64,000 nucleotides of DNA. Origin: Psilocybe azurescens. Its lineage: Eukaryota; Basidiomycota; Agaricomycetes; Agaricales; Agrocybaceae. Below the pieces are notes generated by a model. It saw only the letters and a list, made by a program, of their open reading frames with translations, was not told the origin of the DNA and ran no database searches. The translations under genes and the position numbers were made by a program. Shown here piece by piece: positions 9,324 through 21,098 of the stretch (positions within the stretch are counted from its first letter, which is position 1; every line of letters begins with the position of its first letter). The stretch covers positions 1 to 64,000 of the forward strand of contig JAJIRX010000620.1 in NCBI GenBank assembly GCA_023853785.1, in the 5' to 3' direction.

Positions 9324-12309
9324 GCCTCCCAAAAATCTCACCAGCAATGAGAGCAAGCTCGGATGAAAGCTCTTGGATCTATGACTCAGAAGCGTGCTGC
9401 TCTTGGTTCTGAGACTGCAGCTGAGGATCTCTGGGATCAACTGAGGGAGGCACTCACCAGCAATAATGAGTTAGAGCAGCAGCTTGCTCAGAAGAGTTTA
9501 GAGTGTGAGAGCCTGCATTCTGATCTGGAGATTTCCAGGGAAAAGTGTGCCCAGCTTATGGGTGAGGTTTCTCATTGGCGATCTAAGCAAGAAGCTACAT
9601 ATCATAGTCTCCGCATGGAGCGCCAAAAAGCAAACCGTGGTTCTGCCAAGATTGACTGGCTTGAGCAGCAGAAGGAGATCCTTGTGTATGCTGAGAAAGA
9701 ACTGTCTGCTCGCCTTTCAAGGAAATCCAAGGATTCTGAACAAGCTCTTTCACTGCTTACAAAAGCCAATAATGGCCTTCAGATGGAACTTTCACATTCA
9801 ATGGCTTGCTGGACATCCCAGCTTGACAAGGCTCAATCAAAATTAGAGATAGCCAATTTGAATCTTGCTGCACTGAAAAGAGAGGCTTCACGTTTGCATA
9901 AATCTGTAGCTCGTGCATCAGGTGTCAAAGATCGTGCAGTTGCAGCTGCAAAAGCAAAGGTGAAGCAGGAGACATCCACTCATCATCTGATGAAAAAGGT
10001 GTCTTCACTGAAGAAACCCGAAATGTAGTGCATCTACTTGTCAAAGCTGGATGTTCAAGGAACTATGTCAATGAGGTGATCTTTTCTGTGCTTCATTCAG
10101 CAGGAATTACACTTGTTGGTACTATCAGCCCCCAAGCATTGCACGTGTTATTCGTGAAGGATATTTTGCAGCTCAAATTCAGCTTGGTTATGAAATGGCA
10201 AATGCAAAAGCATGACCTTCAGTGCTGATGGAACTGGACACCGCAGTATCAATTATAACTCCCGACATGTTCATCTCCCTGTTGAAGATTATACATCACT
10301 GTCATCTGCTGGCACAGCAAAACAACGAGCTACACGTTTTCTTGGAATTCAATCATCACGGGATGGATCAAGTGAAGAGGCCATGATTGATTGGGAAAAT
10401 ACTCTTAAAAAATCATTGATCTCTATAATGGCAGTCCATTTGGCAAGCGTGTAGGAAGGCTTGTCAAGTTTATTGAGCTTCTGATCAAGCTTGTTGGGAT
10501 GAACACAGATCATTGTGCAAAAGAAAAGAAGGATGCACGGCTACTTGAAGAGCTTAAAGCTTGGGCTGTGGATCAGCATCTTGGTGAGGAAGCAATGTTA
10601 GGATTGTCAATGGAGGAAATCAACAAGCTCTTCAATGAGGCAGAGAAGAAAATGATTAAGACAATGGGTGGACAATCCAAGTGGAATACATTATCTGACA
10701 ATGTGAAAGCTGATAAGCGGGCAAAGATGGTAGAGGGAATAGTGGCAAAACTTGGAAAGGAAGCATTTGAGGATCTTGAAGAGAATGAGCAGCGGTTTCT
10801 TTGTCTCTTTATCTGGGCAGGTTGCGGATGCCACAAGGATCTTAACACAGTCCGTGGTGGATATGCAGCCATGTCAGCACTATGGGATGTGCTCGAATTG
10901 CCAAGACCTGTTCTTCTTGCTAATCGGGATAATGATCCAGTTATCCAAGAGCGGACCACAGCTCTTGGGGAAGGTGATGTACCTACACTAGCCCAGCAAC
11001 GTGCATTTGAGAAGTCTGCCCGTGGTGCAATTAAGGCAGCTCAAATTGCTGGTGCTATTTTCAATCACAAGGATGACAAGAAGGGACACCATGATGTCTT
11101 TCGCTATTGGTGGTGGGAGCATGTTGGAACTCCATTTACATTCCCTGACACATCCAACAATCGTTTCCAATCATATTGTGATGCAGCTGCAGCCTTGCTT
11201 TTATACAGAGATGTCTTCATTGAGTTTTTGACACATTTACGCATAAACAAGCAGAACTCTCAGTTTAACCATATGGAGCAAAATCTTTGGAATGCCCTTC
11301 ACTGTGATGCTACTCTTGCTGAGTTTGCTGTCCTTGCCATATATGCTGAATCTGTCTCATACCCCTACATGAAATCCATTCGTACATCCAGAGACAAAGA
11401 TCAGAACATGCTTGACCTTGGTCCTCTTCATCACCATGTATATGACCACATGCAAAAATCATTGATAACCCTGATATTCTCATTGGAGCTTCCTCCTCAC
11501 ACTTGACTGCATCTCTGAATGGTGATGAATGGGAGAATTCTGCTGTTGTTAACAAGGTGCTTGAAGTTGCCCAACAACTGCCTTACTTTAAGGATTTGCT
11601 TGTGGCTTTTTTCACTGGTGCAGCAAATACTTGGGAGCGATTTACATCTGAATTTGCTGAGGGAGGGTTAATTGATGAAGCAACTGCAGAGGAGAGAGAA
11701 TTGGCATGGCTGCCAGCCATAAATGATGAGAATGAAGGTGCCCTTGGGTCTTTTCGGCAACTCATGAGTCGACAGCCACAGCTAACACTGCTCAATCACA
11801 ATGCACTAGCCATGTTCTACAAAAATAATACACAAGCATTTATGGCAGCAAAATTCACAGAACCAGAGGACTATCAATACCTACGCATGCTTGCCCGTGA
11901 GTCTCAAGGAGAGGAGAAGCAGCGAGCAAAGACATTGTCGATTTCCGCAATATACGCCAAGTAAAAAAATAGCAAGGAAGGAGAAACTTGAGAAGACAAA
12001 GAATGATAATGCAGAGCGGCTGGCAAATTTGGAGTTAATACTTGACAAAGAGGAGGTCATGAAGCTCAAAGGAAATTGTCTGGCTGACCAGCTGAAGCTT
12101 TTAAGCTTGCTGGAGCACCAAATCTTGCTACTGGTGCATTACCCACATTGGCTGATGAGAAGAGGAAGGCACTCTCAGATGCTGTTGATTTATTTTTGAA
12201 TGGTGAATGGGAGATTGAGGAGGATAGTAGTGATGATGAAGAGACTAGTGATGATGAACAGGAGTTACAGGATGTGGATGATAATGATGAATGGATAGAT
12301 GAGGACTAA
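9324..12309 (+). pseudogene. Multi-copy transposase-like gene, hAT-like motif order, broken by frameshifts
   Basis: Shifting frame at six or more points recovers one protein of about 980 residues. It begins with about 230 residues of coiled coil (9363-9985), then a block with GVFTEETRNVVHLLVKAGCS, then FSADGTGHRS (Asp at 10227), CGCHKDLNTVRG (about 10825-10860), RYWWWEHVG and NNRFQSYCDAAAALLLY (about 11104-11200), NDENEGALGSFR (about 11726-11760), and a basic then acidic C-terminus ending at TAA 12307-12309. The order Asp, CxxH-type, RFxSY-type, late Glu resembles hAT RNase H-like transposases; that is my inference. I recognise the family as a large uncharacterised repeat family of Agaricomycetes. 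Most breaks (near 9980, 10135, 10210, 10405, 11456, 11930, 12092) look like one-base losses in homopolymers. Confidence 0.65.
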
Positions 12310-13182
12310 AACTGCAATTTGTACCATAATTTCGGATTTTTGGCATTTTATTGGATATAAAAATATTAATTCAGCCTTTTAATTTATTGCTAGATAGCAT
12401 ACTATGTCCCTTGTACAAAAAAATGGAGGAAAACCATAAAGAACTCATGGAATTACAATGTCTCAACATTTGTGATGTGCAGGGCTGTCACGCGTGACGT
12501 TATCAAGCCGCCGCCATCACAGGGATTGTTTAACCCCAATTTGTGCTGCTCTGGAAAGGCTTTAAAAGCACTGTCACAATTTCCCTCCCCAAAGAGGTCA
12601 TACCCAAGGTCTCTGAAAACACAATAATTAGAATAGGGATGAGAGTAATAAATATTTACAGACAAATTGGTCATTACTTGAGGATCAGTTAGAAGGGTTT
12701 GTCCACCTAAAGAACAAAAATAATTAATGGATAAGTTAGAACACCTTGAAAGAAGAACTAGGAGCACACCCTGAAAATCAGATATGTATGCCTGGTGTGC
12801 AGTCTCTTAGTACTGGATGTGTTGGATGAAACAGAGGAAGATACCGGTATCATACCCCTTTTCCCATGGATCCTGAAGAGGTGTTGTGTCACCATTGTGG
12901 ATATACTTCTAGAAAGGAAGCTCAGTAGATTGGATTAGCTCCTCAAGAAGGTAGCTTGCACGAAGTGAGGAGTGATTAGAGCCTGCAATATCAATCTCCT
13001 TCTGTGCAAATGCTATTCCAGCATGAACAAAATGAAGTTCTGGGATGAGAAAGGGAGGAGAGACTTGAACCATCTCCAGGTAATGGTTAATGAATGAGTA
13101 TGCCAGTCGAAGAAGTGAAGCAGCCCATCCCATAAGCTTTGCCTCATTTAGAATCATGCTCTTTTCATAGGCAGCTGGATAG

Positions 13183-14487
13183 TATGGAAAGCGAGACTAT
13201 CAAGCCTCTAAAGCTGTTGCCAAATAATGTCCGGGATAATGTGCCGGGCATTTGTTATTTATGGGAGGCCATCAGGACCCTGGAAAGTTGTTGTCTACGG
13301 CTGCGTACCACATTGAACTCAACTGGGCACCGTCATCATTCAAGTTTTGCCAAGTCGACCATAAGTGCTAGTATCTCTATCGAACAGGAGGTCATTGACG
13401 GCTCCATCTGCTGGCCTAACAGTCTTTAGGTGTCGAATGGCGTCCCAAACTCTCAATCCTTGTGCTATATATGTGCACTTTTTGCTATTTTTTTGTCCTC
13501 AGTTCTAATCTGTATTTCTGTTTGCTTAAGCGTCATATTGTACTACCAACAGCCCCAACCAAGGCCTCTATCCTTCCCCACATTTACAAATTTGCCACTC
13601 GCTTGACAAACCAAGTCTTTCCCCAGGGCCAGGGTTGCCCAACGAGCGGCAAATGAGCAAATAAAAGTGATTTGGATGGAGATAGAGAGGGAGCAGGAAC
13701 TTAGGAATTGGATTCAAGTACGTGCTGCCACATTTAAATTCTCTATCCCACCCACTGGTGGCCAAGAAATACTCGGGCACGGGAATACGCTGGTGCCACC
13801 AGCGTGGTTTATATTCTCACCGTCCGTCTTTCCATCCTTTTGAACATTAACAAAAGTATTTTAGTAAAGAATCTGCCTCTCATGTCCTGGTAGCTGGCCC
13901 ACATTTATTGCCTGTATCTGCATTCGCTATAAAACATGGACGATACGGTGAGGCTGTGATCGTTTTATTCTAAGCATGCACACCCGTTCTCCGTTAGTTT
14001 CATCTTGTCAGTGTGGCATTGGCCGTGCCATTGACTGTGGGACTGTGTGTTCCTCCACCATAAGATAGAACTGAAGCATCTGTTGTGTGATATCAACCAT
14101 GGCTCATGTGTCCTTAAGCTGAGAACTCACCACCCATAGTGGCTGTCCATCTGACTTTATCATAAAGCCGACCATTTGGTCACAGTGGGCGTTGTCGGTT
14201 AATAAGTAAAGGTTCTGCACAAAGCCACATACATAGTGTGATGATAGCAGGTGCATGAAGCGTGCTAGGAGTGTCTGTACTCACAGTATATACTAGTAGT
14301 ACCTAAATTTATTTATTGGCCTTGTATCAGCACATAGCATCTACAATAAAATACTGAATGGCTCTGAACTAGGCGGGTACCAGTGTCAAAGGTCTTTGCT
14401 TGCCAAGTTATCGCCAAGAATGCTCGGCTTGACAACCCGATGATATTTGGCAATGGCTTTAAAGGCTTGACAGTCTCGCTTTCCATA
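13183..14487. mobile_element. 1.3 kb non-autonomous TIR element inside the kinase domain
   Basis: Terminal inverted repeats of about 44 bp (13183-13226 and 14444-14487, four mismatches) start TATGGAAAGCGAGACT. The target duplication GGATAG occurs at 13177-13182 and 14488-14493; allowing one mismatch it extends to 8 bp, which would suit a hAT-type element. Deleting the element and one GGATAG joins the kinase frame exactly (…VVKHYP then AAYEKSM…). The interior has decayed coding-like stretches on both strands (plus near 13285-13400, minus near 14250-14050) that I cannot assign. Confidence 0.8.
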
Positions 14488-16007
14488 GGATAGTGCTTGA
14501 CCACTCCAGCCTTTGCCTTCGGTTGGAAGAACTGTTTCAATCCAACATCCTCAGCAATATTTGGGTGAATTCCGAGACCCAGAGATGAGGCTGCATTCAT
14601 TAAAGTAAGCTTAGCCCTCAAGGTGGTTTTAAATGTACCCTGGTCCAAGAAGGAAGGTGATTCCTTGCGTGGATCACATGCAATGAGACCGTAGAGACTA
14701 AAGTTAAGATCAACATATGGTTCACCAGAGCCCATTAAAAGATTGTGAAATGAAATAAAAATAATTGGGTGGAACTGAATATGTTCAGTGAGAACATGGT
14801 TGACTAGATAAATTGCAGACATCAGGCCAAGACAGGTAATATAGAGTGGATAGTTTGGTACATACTAGGCAGTGTTTGGGCCTTCACTCGCTGACCATCA
14901 TGGTGAATAGCTTCACAAATTTCATGGTGGTCAAGATGCAGCAGAGCATCAGAATCTTGTGCAGAAGAGTTTCCAGCTGGGGCCAACACAAACAAAGACA
15001 TTTCAGTGTTTGTGTTAGCAAGTGCTCTAACTTCGTCCTGACATAAATTGCAGAGCAGAAGTTAGGTAAAAGAAGTAGTTAATTTAATCCCACCTCTCCA
15101 GACTCTTCAGAATTGCTAACTGTGATTGGAATCTCAGTTCGTTTTGTTTGCCACTTGCAGGAAGAGTTTTTATGACATTCTACAAAGACTGAGAGGTAGT
15201 TTGACACACTCTGCAAGATCTCTTACCTTTTTTACCAATGATCCAGGATTTATAACTATAATGGCTGATTTTGGTTTCGGAGCAGTCTAAAAACTATCTA
15301 TTAGTTTCAGTTAATCATAACATTTCAAAGGAACAAACACTGGATTTTTGTTTCTGAACCTGGTAATCATATATAAGTCTGTGAGAATGCTGTTTCTAAC
15401 AGGAACACACAATAGATAAATGAGATTGATGGCTTTGAGCTTGCGCTTTCACGTACTCTGCCTCCAACCTTATTGAATCGAAATTATCTGCTGCAGCCCA
15501 CTGGTCAGCATTAACAATAAGGAGAAACTCAATTTGTTTCTTCAGGGGTTTAAATACTTTGATTTTGTCTTTGGCTCTGATAGTGACAAAAAGATCACCA
15601 AAATATGGAAGAAGGGGAGAGACACTTGGATTGGCAAGATCAGTGAATGTAGCTTCCTCTCAGATGACCATAGCATCATAGTTGAGGACAAATCCAGGAT
15701 GCAATGTGTTTAATAAATGGGCAAGAATGACTAGAGTTATTTAATTTATAGTGTAAAAACTCACCAGAATTTGTTCATAGCCAATCTTGTTTGGAACAGC
15801 ATAGGTGCCAAGGGCTAAAATATCAACTAGACCTACTCCTTTGTTGAGGCCTTGAGCTAGAGCATATGCCATTCTTGCTCGCCGTTTGCATTCCTGGGAA
15901 TATTGCTCATGAGCAGGGGAGTAACCAATACTGGGTAATGCAGTGGAAGGTCCTGGAACTGGTAATGACTGTCCGAACATCCCAAAAACCTTTTGGTAGT
16001 AGTTTGG

Positions 16008-17299
16008 GGGCATCAGGAAATGTGCGTGGCAAGGTTGTGTGCGCTTGAGTGCCACGTAAGTGCACACAAGAAAATATGTGCAACATTTGCATGCATTTGC
16101 GTAGACTTTGATCATACAAGCGTGAATATGCGCAACTTACTTAATTTAGTTGGTCAATGCAATGTATACGTGCATGTATTTGTGATAAATAAATTATGAG
16201 AAATCAATCCAACTCTCTACTACTAACTTGTGGTATCTTATATCTATGGTTAATTAGCTCTCGCTTCGCTTCCTCGAAAGATATAAGGCCGGTATGTCAT
16301 TCATATTAATTTATGAACTTACAATGATCATCTTGTTGCAGTTTATATTTAAATATGAGGCTGTGACTGCCAAATATTGGGAAGGGAGGGGAATCAGTTA
16401 ACAGGATATTCTCTGCTCTTGTTCACATTGAGTATAAATATGTAATGGCTTGAAACAATGAATTTAAAGGCGAAGGTAGCAACAGAGACCACAGTCACAA
16501 CTCGATTTGCAATAGGAATCATCTCAACAAGAAAATTTGGCAGATTTTACTCATCTAAAACTCAAATTTGAAGCAATACGGAAATTTGAAACATAAGGAA
16601 TGAAAATAATTATTTCAACGCAAAAATTCACGGTGAGTACACATCTAAAATATCAATTTCGAGTTGGATAGCAAGTTTAAACATAAATACTAATATGCCA
16701 AGTGTGTTTAATTTATTTTGATTTGGCTGACTCTACAGCATTAAGTATTGCCTGTGGTTATGTCTTTTAATATATGTGATCTACAGGTCCTAATACAGTA
16801 CAAATTTGATATCTACAAGTATAAATATATTCCTTGCTGTACTTGTTACGTGCTTGTTGTTTACGTTGTGCTCTGATGATTAAGTACTGATGTCACACGA
16901 TTACAATTGAGACTCATACTCAACTCATACGGTGTTGAGTCGCTACAAAGTTACTAAGAAAGTGCACAAACTTTAGTAGTATCTGTTTTCCCTAAGGAGA
17001 ACTGTGCACATGGCAGCAATATTGGGTGCATTACAAGAAATTTTTATTAAGAGTAGGTGGGACACAGTAATTAAATGAGCCCCACATAGAACCAACTTCA
17101 GCACGGAAAGGTGTCAGAAAGCACAGACTTGATGCAAGTCCAAGTCAAGTCTCAGTAATCAACGGTAAATGGATGGAAACATTAATATTATTCATAAAAA
17201 TAATCCAACTATACACTCAAATGCATGTACTAAGTCCAGGTTGCGTGGCAGGCAAATGCACGCAAGCACGCAATCTGCCACGCACATTTCCGTATGCCC
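16008..17299. mobile_element. 1.3 kb hAT-like non-autonomous element inside the alpha-kinase gene
   Basis: Terminal inverted repeats of about 24 bp start GGGCATCAGGAAATGTGCGT on the left (16008 on) and, reversed, GGGCATACGGAAATGTGCGT on the right. They are flanked by a perfect 8-bp duplication TAGTTTGG (16000-16007 and 17300-17307). Removing the element and one duplication restores the kinase frame (…AIHNPN then YYQKVFG…). An 8-bp duplication is typical of hAT-type (also P and Zisupton-type) transposons. No transposase is visible inside, so it would need a partner in trans. Confidence 0.85.
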
Positions 17300-17992
17300 T
17301 AGTTTGGGTTATGAATAGCTGGCCCAGAATAATTTACCGCCAGTGAATGACCTGACAAAGAGGGTGCCATAGCCATGACATGATTCTGAGGGTGATGTAC
17401 TCCTGTATGACCCATAAAAATTATAAAGAAAAAGAAATTTTGATTACTTACCTTGTCTCCGAGACTTATTAACCCGTGTGTGTATTTCTCTGATCGCAAT
17501 TGGTGGGATGGAAACCTCAGTGGGCAAAGCGGGGACAGGAGGTAATGTTGATGCTACATAACAGTTGTTAGTATAAAATAATGGACTAAGCAATGGACAA
17601 AAATACAATTTGTAGTGGTCTTTGACATTTTTCATATGGTCGTTGCAGGTTGTCAAAGATAATGGCAGAAACACAGACTACAGACAAACTTTCCATCATT
17701 TCCCTTGTTGCCATTGGACACAAAGCAACACTCTTCCCCAGGCTTGATGATTTTCTGGCAAGAACTAAGTTCACATATAGCCTCATGCTTTGCAATTATG
17801 TCCTTGGTAAACTGGGTAGAAATTGCAAAAGTATCAGACATCATTGCTGATGAAAGTGAGAACAAGATGAAGACTCAAGAAGCGACCTCAGAAGGAAAAG
17901 TTGGAATACTGCCTCATCAAAAACACTCTCTTTTATGCTCTTCGCGTTATATTATAATAGATACTATAGACCCTTGGTGTGAGAATGAATAA

Positions 17993-18760
17993 ATGACTTA
18001 ATGAGTTGAATACCTTTGACAATCTAAGGTGCGCTATTCAAAACAGCACTTTCCCATGATTTCACACCATAATGAACGCTAAAGATCAACGGTTACACCT
18101 TCCAAACAATGCACTTAGATCGATTCTATACAATGTAAAACCCCAATTAACACATATCTCACGGAGACTAAGTCACACAGTGTCTTGATTCTCCATTTAC
18201 AATTTACACCACCTATAAACCTTGTGAACACTGATTCATTGCGCAATATTCATATGACAGACCACAATCCAACTATTTGGGGTAACTGACCCACTCATTC
18301 CAGGTTATGTAATCAAAGTCATTGATCCATCAAACTCATCAACCATATTGCCATTGTTCTGTCACCGTGTATTTATTTCACTCATCATTCTATCGATTTC
18401 TATCTCATATTTATATTCCTAAATTTCCCTCCTTCATTTAAATATTCAAAGCGACACACTTTGACTCGTTTTCTCTCCATTTAAATGTACTTTTTATTGT
18501 TCTATAAACTCAGTGTAATTTTCGCTTCTCAAGTAGTTCTGTCTTTCCATTGTTCTATGTTCTCAACGAAAGTCTTTAAATTCTTGAAGACTCAGACGGG
18601 ATAAGCAGTTGAAGATACACATTCCCTTTAACTGGGCAATTCTGTATCGTCTCCCACCTTTATATAAAAATTTGAATCTTCAACGTTATTCTAATCATGC
18701 CACAAGCAAATCAATATAAGCCGCTTTGTAAGGTCTAGCTTACTATTCTTTTTTATTACA
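17993..18760. other. AT-rich intergenic region
   Basis: No gene, repeat or structural RNA supported. It separates the divergent alpha-kinase and integrase-like genes and could hold their 5' regions. Confidence 0.5.
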
Positions 18761-18829
18761 GTTAAGATCTGATATTATCATTCAGCTCCCCTCGAGGATA
18801 TTGCCAACCCATCCTGCGATATTGGAAGA

Positions 18830-20573
18830 TGCAAAAAACTGACAAGGAAATCATTGAGTTATTAAGAGCGAAACATATTAATCTGAACAGGTTTGGAATC
18901 AGGTATGTGTCCTTTGCTTTCCTAATTTTAAATTGTGAAGCTTGTTTACACAACTTTCGAAAAGACAGACTTCATTTTGGGACATTCGGAAGCGAATGGG
19001 CTTGACGCATGCGCACCAACAGGCTCACACGTTGGAAACTATTAGAGAGCCCATGATCTTCCTCCGCAAGAAACATCCCAAGGCTGGTGCACAAGATATG
19101 ACAAGCCTTTTATTTCATGAAATGGGGATGTCTGTTAGTAGGTAAATCAATTTCATCAGTATCAAATTTTGTCGTGATCTTCTAATACCTTACATAGGGC
19201 ACTCGTTGTCGTATATTTCCTAGCCTTCGAGCCAAAGCTGTCAAAGAACGTAAGGCTGGACGGCTCAAGCGCTGTCGCTTCTGGTCAAGTGGTGTTAATG
19301 ACCTTTGGGCTGGAATTGCACACTGGAATCAATCCCTTCCCCGGTAAAGCTCACTGGATAAAGGTTTGGTGGACTAATAATAACCCAAAGCTAATTGCAT
19401 CATATTTTCTCGATGCAATCGAAGCTACTGGATGTAAGCTTTCACTTAATTTATGACATTTTAAATTGACATCAGCGTCTAATAGATAAGCCTCTTGTGT
19501 CTCAGAGCGATCCTGGGTCCGAGAATTATGGAATTGCAAATGCCCAGACGGTTCTTCGGCATTGGCATGATCCAAATCTAGTTGGAACAATCCAACATCA
19601 TTGGATGCGCCAGAAGAAGAACATTATGCCATAAATTGCATGGCCACAGCTTCGTCGACGATTCACACCAGGGTTTGAATATATACTTCAACTTGGTGTT
19701 ACAAATGAGTGGTATGATATTGGAAACCCACTGGATGCGTGCGTTTATTAATTACACGGGTTTGACGCTTTCACTCATTATTTTTCTGCAAGACTTGTGT
19801 TTCACTGGCTTTTTATTCCTTGGATTCAGCGAGAGCTTGATTCATACTTGGACCGGGTAAATAACACCAGTAAACGAGCTGACCGAAATAAGGTTCTCCC
19901 TCGTGGTGTTCCAAATGATATCTGCGAATCTCCCGAGCGATTTGGGTGTCTAGATTTAAGGTACTTCTAATATTTTGACCACAAACCCCGGATAGAAGAT
20001 TTGATCTAAATTTAATAGATCAAGGTAGAGAAGGAAGCCATTGATTACACTCGAAATCTCTATGTGCCGCCAGGAGATCCAGTCTTTGAACTTGTGCCTC
20101 CAATGTTCAATAAATTCGCAAATATATTGTACGCAAGTATGGAAAACCCTGTAGTCATTGGAGAGAATATTTGGGACATTTATAAGGAGCTTTTATTTCG
20201 ATTACAGAGACTACATGAAGCAGTTGAGTACATCACTGAATGGGAGGAACACCTTCCATGTATCGATTCTGGCGGAAACACCATGGATCTCATTTCCGGG
20301 AAGGAACTCGAAGGAGGGATTGAGGAAACTGATAGTGATGGTCAGTATTACATGGGAGGTATAAATAATGGGCGAGGGCTTGGTGAGTGATCTCTGACAA
20401 TTCTCTGTTTCTTTCCCAACTATTATTTTGACGTTGATTCAAACCTTGTACTTTTCTTAGATGAGGTTCATATTGCGGAGTTGGATGCTTTGGAGGATGG
20501 TGATGATTTTGAGTTGGAAGTTCATTTTACAGATGAAGAGCAAGTTGACGAGGATGCAATTGACAAATGGTAG
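18830..20573 (+). pseudogene. DDE integrase-like multi-copy gene missing its first catalytic motif
   Basis: Belongs, by resemblance, to the Agaricomycete family with an integrase core. Exons are joined by short GT-AG introns (18903-18964, 19142-19197, one near 19740-19791, one near 19960-20020, one near 20382-20460). Readable blocks are IRKRMGLTHAHQQAHTLETI, LKRCRFWSSGVNDL, HWIKVWWTNNNPKLIASYF, QSDPGSENYGIANAQT (second Asp, about 19503-19550), RRRFTPGFE, RELDSYLDRVNNTSKRADRN and an acidic end at TAG 20571-20573. At about 19297-19310 the frame passes from VNDL directly to FGLELH: the DQHDKW-type block with the first Asp, normally between them, is gone. A stop at about 19630 and an A-run shift near 19235 also break it. 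Confidence 0.65.
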
Positions 20574-21098
20574 AGCCATATTTATAACTAATGCTCTGTA
20601 TATAAGGTTGTTCAGCACTGCAAAAAAAAACATACCCTTCAGCTGATAAAGATTCTTGGGATGGGGCTTCTTTAAACATATCTAAGTGAATATATTTATT
20701 TTTCTATCAAAATTGGTTCGTTCTACTGGCTGTACAACATGAATTAGGTCGGCGGGGTGCCCAGAACGGACGTGGGAATATGTACTGATCTATATATAGT
20801 TGCTGTTCCGTACACATGTGCGTTGTATTAATTGGAGAGGTAGCTCTGCCGGTACTATTTTGGGAGCTTGATAGTCATGGTTTCCATACACAGGCGGCAC
20901 CTGGACTTTAATGCGACCGAATTTCCGGAATGAGTACCACATCATAGCGAATCGTGTACGTAGTTATTTTACTGGGAAGATATTGGCACAAGCAAAAGAT
21001 TATAGGTATTTGTCAAACACATGATTCGTGGCTACTCTTCAAGTTACGATGTGTTGAAACATCATTCTTCTTATCAGAAAGATCACTTCAAGGCCACT
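20574..21098. other. Intergenic, with dispersed repeat at 20836-20895
   Basis: 20836-20895 matches 7634-7696 in inverted orientation. No other feature is supported before the 3' end of the beta-trefoil gene. Confidence 0.5.

Larger units (their letters stand above)
12453..17865 (-). pseudogene. Fungal alpha-kinase (MHCK/EF2K-like) gene with N-terminal zinc module, interrupted by two TIR elements
   Basis: An atypical Ser/Thr kinase family expanded in Agaricomycetes. Reading down the minus strand: a zinc module with ICELSSCQKIIKPGEECC and FVCSLC (17865-17653), a linker (about 17565-17308), SIGYSPAHEQYSQE and following (16007-15782), a middle region (about 15727-14846), then the kinase domain with GTFKTTLRAKLTL (ATP-binding strand, about 14645-14605), LKQFF carrying the likely Lys, KLMGWAASLLRLAYSFI, KYIHNGD, GIFLCFIQHIQY, GGQTLLTDPQ and the Gly-rich FGEGNCDSAF before an incomplete HxC zinc site. 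GT-AG introns lie at several joints. In-frame stops include TGA for expected CGA near 15680, and TAG and TAA near 12885 and 12812. Two elements (13183-14487, 16008-17299) split exons. Not functional as it stands. Confidence 0.72.

Noticed and set aside
12453..17865. A second transposon gene forming a convergent pair with the gene at 9324-12309
   Set aside because: Kinase motifs (GTFKT, TLLTDPQ, FGEGN) identify it as an alpha-kinase; no shared element ends were found.
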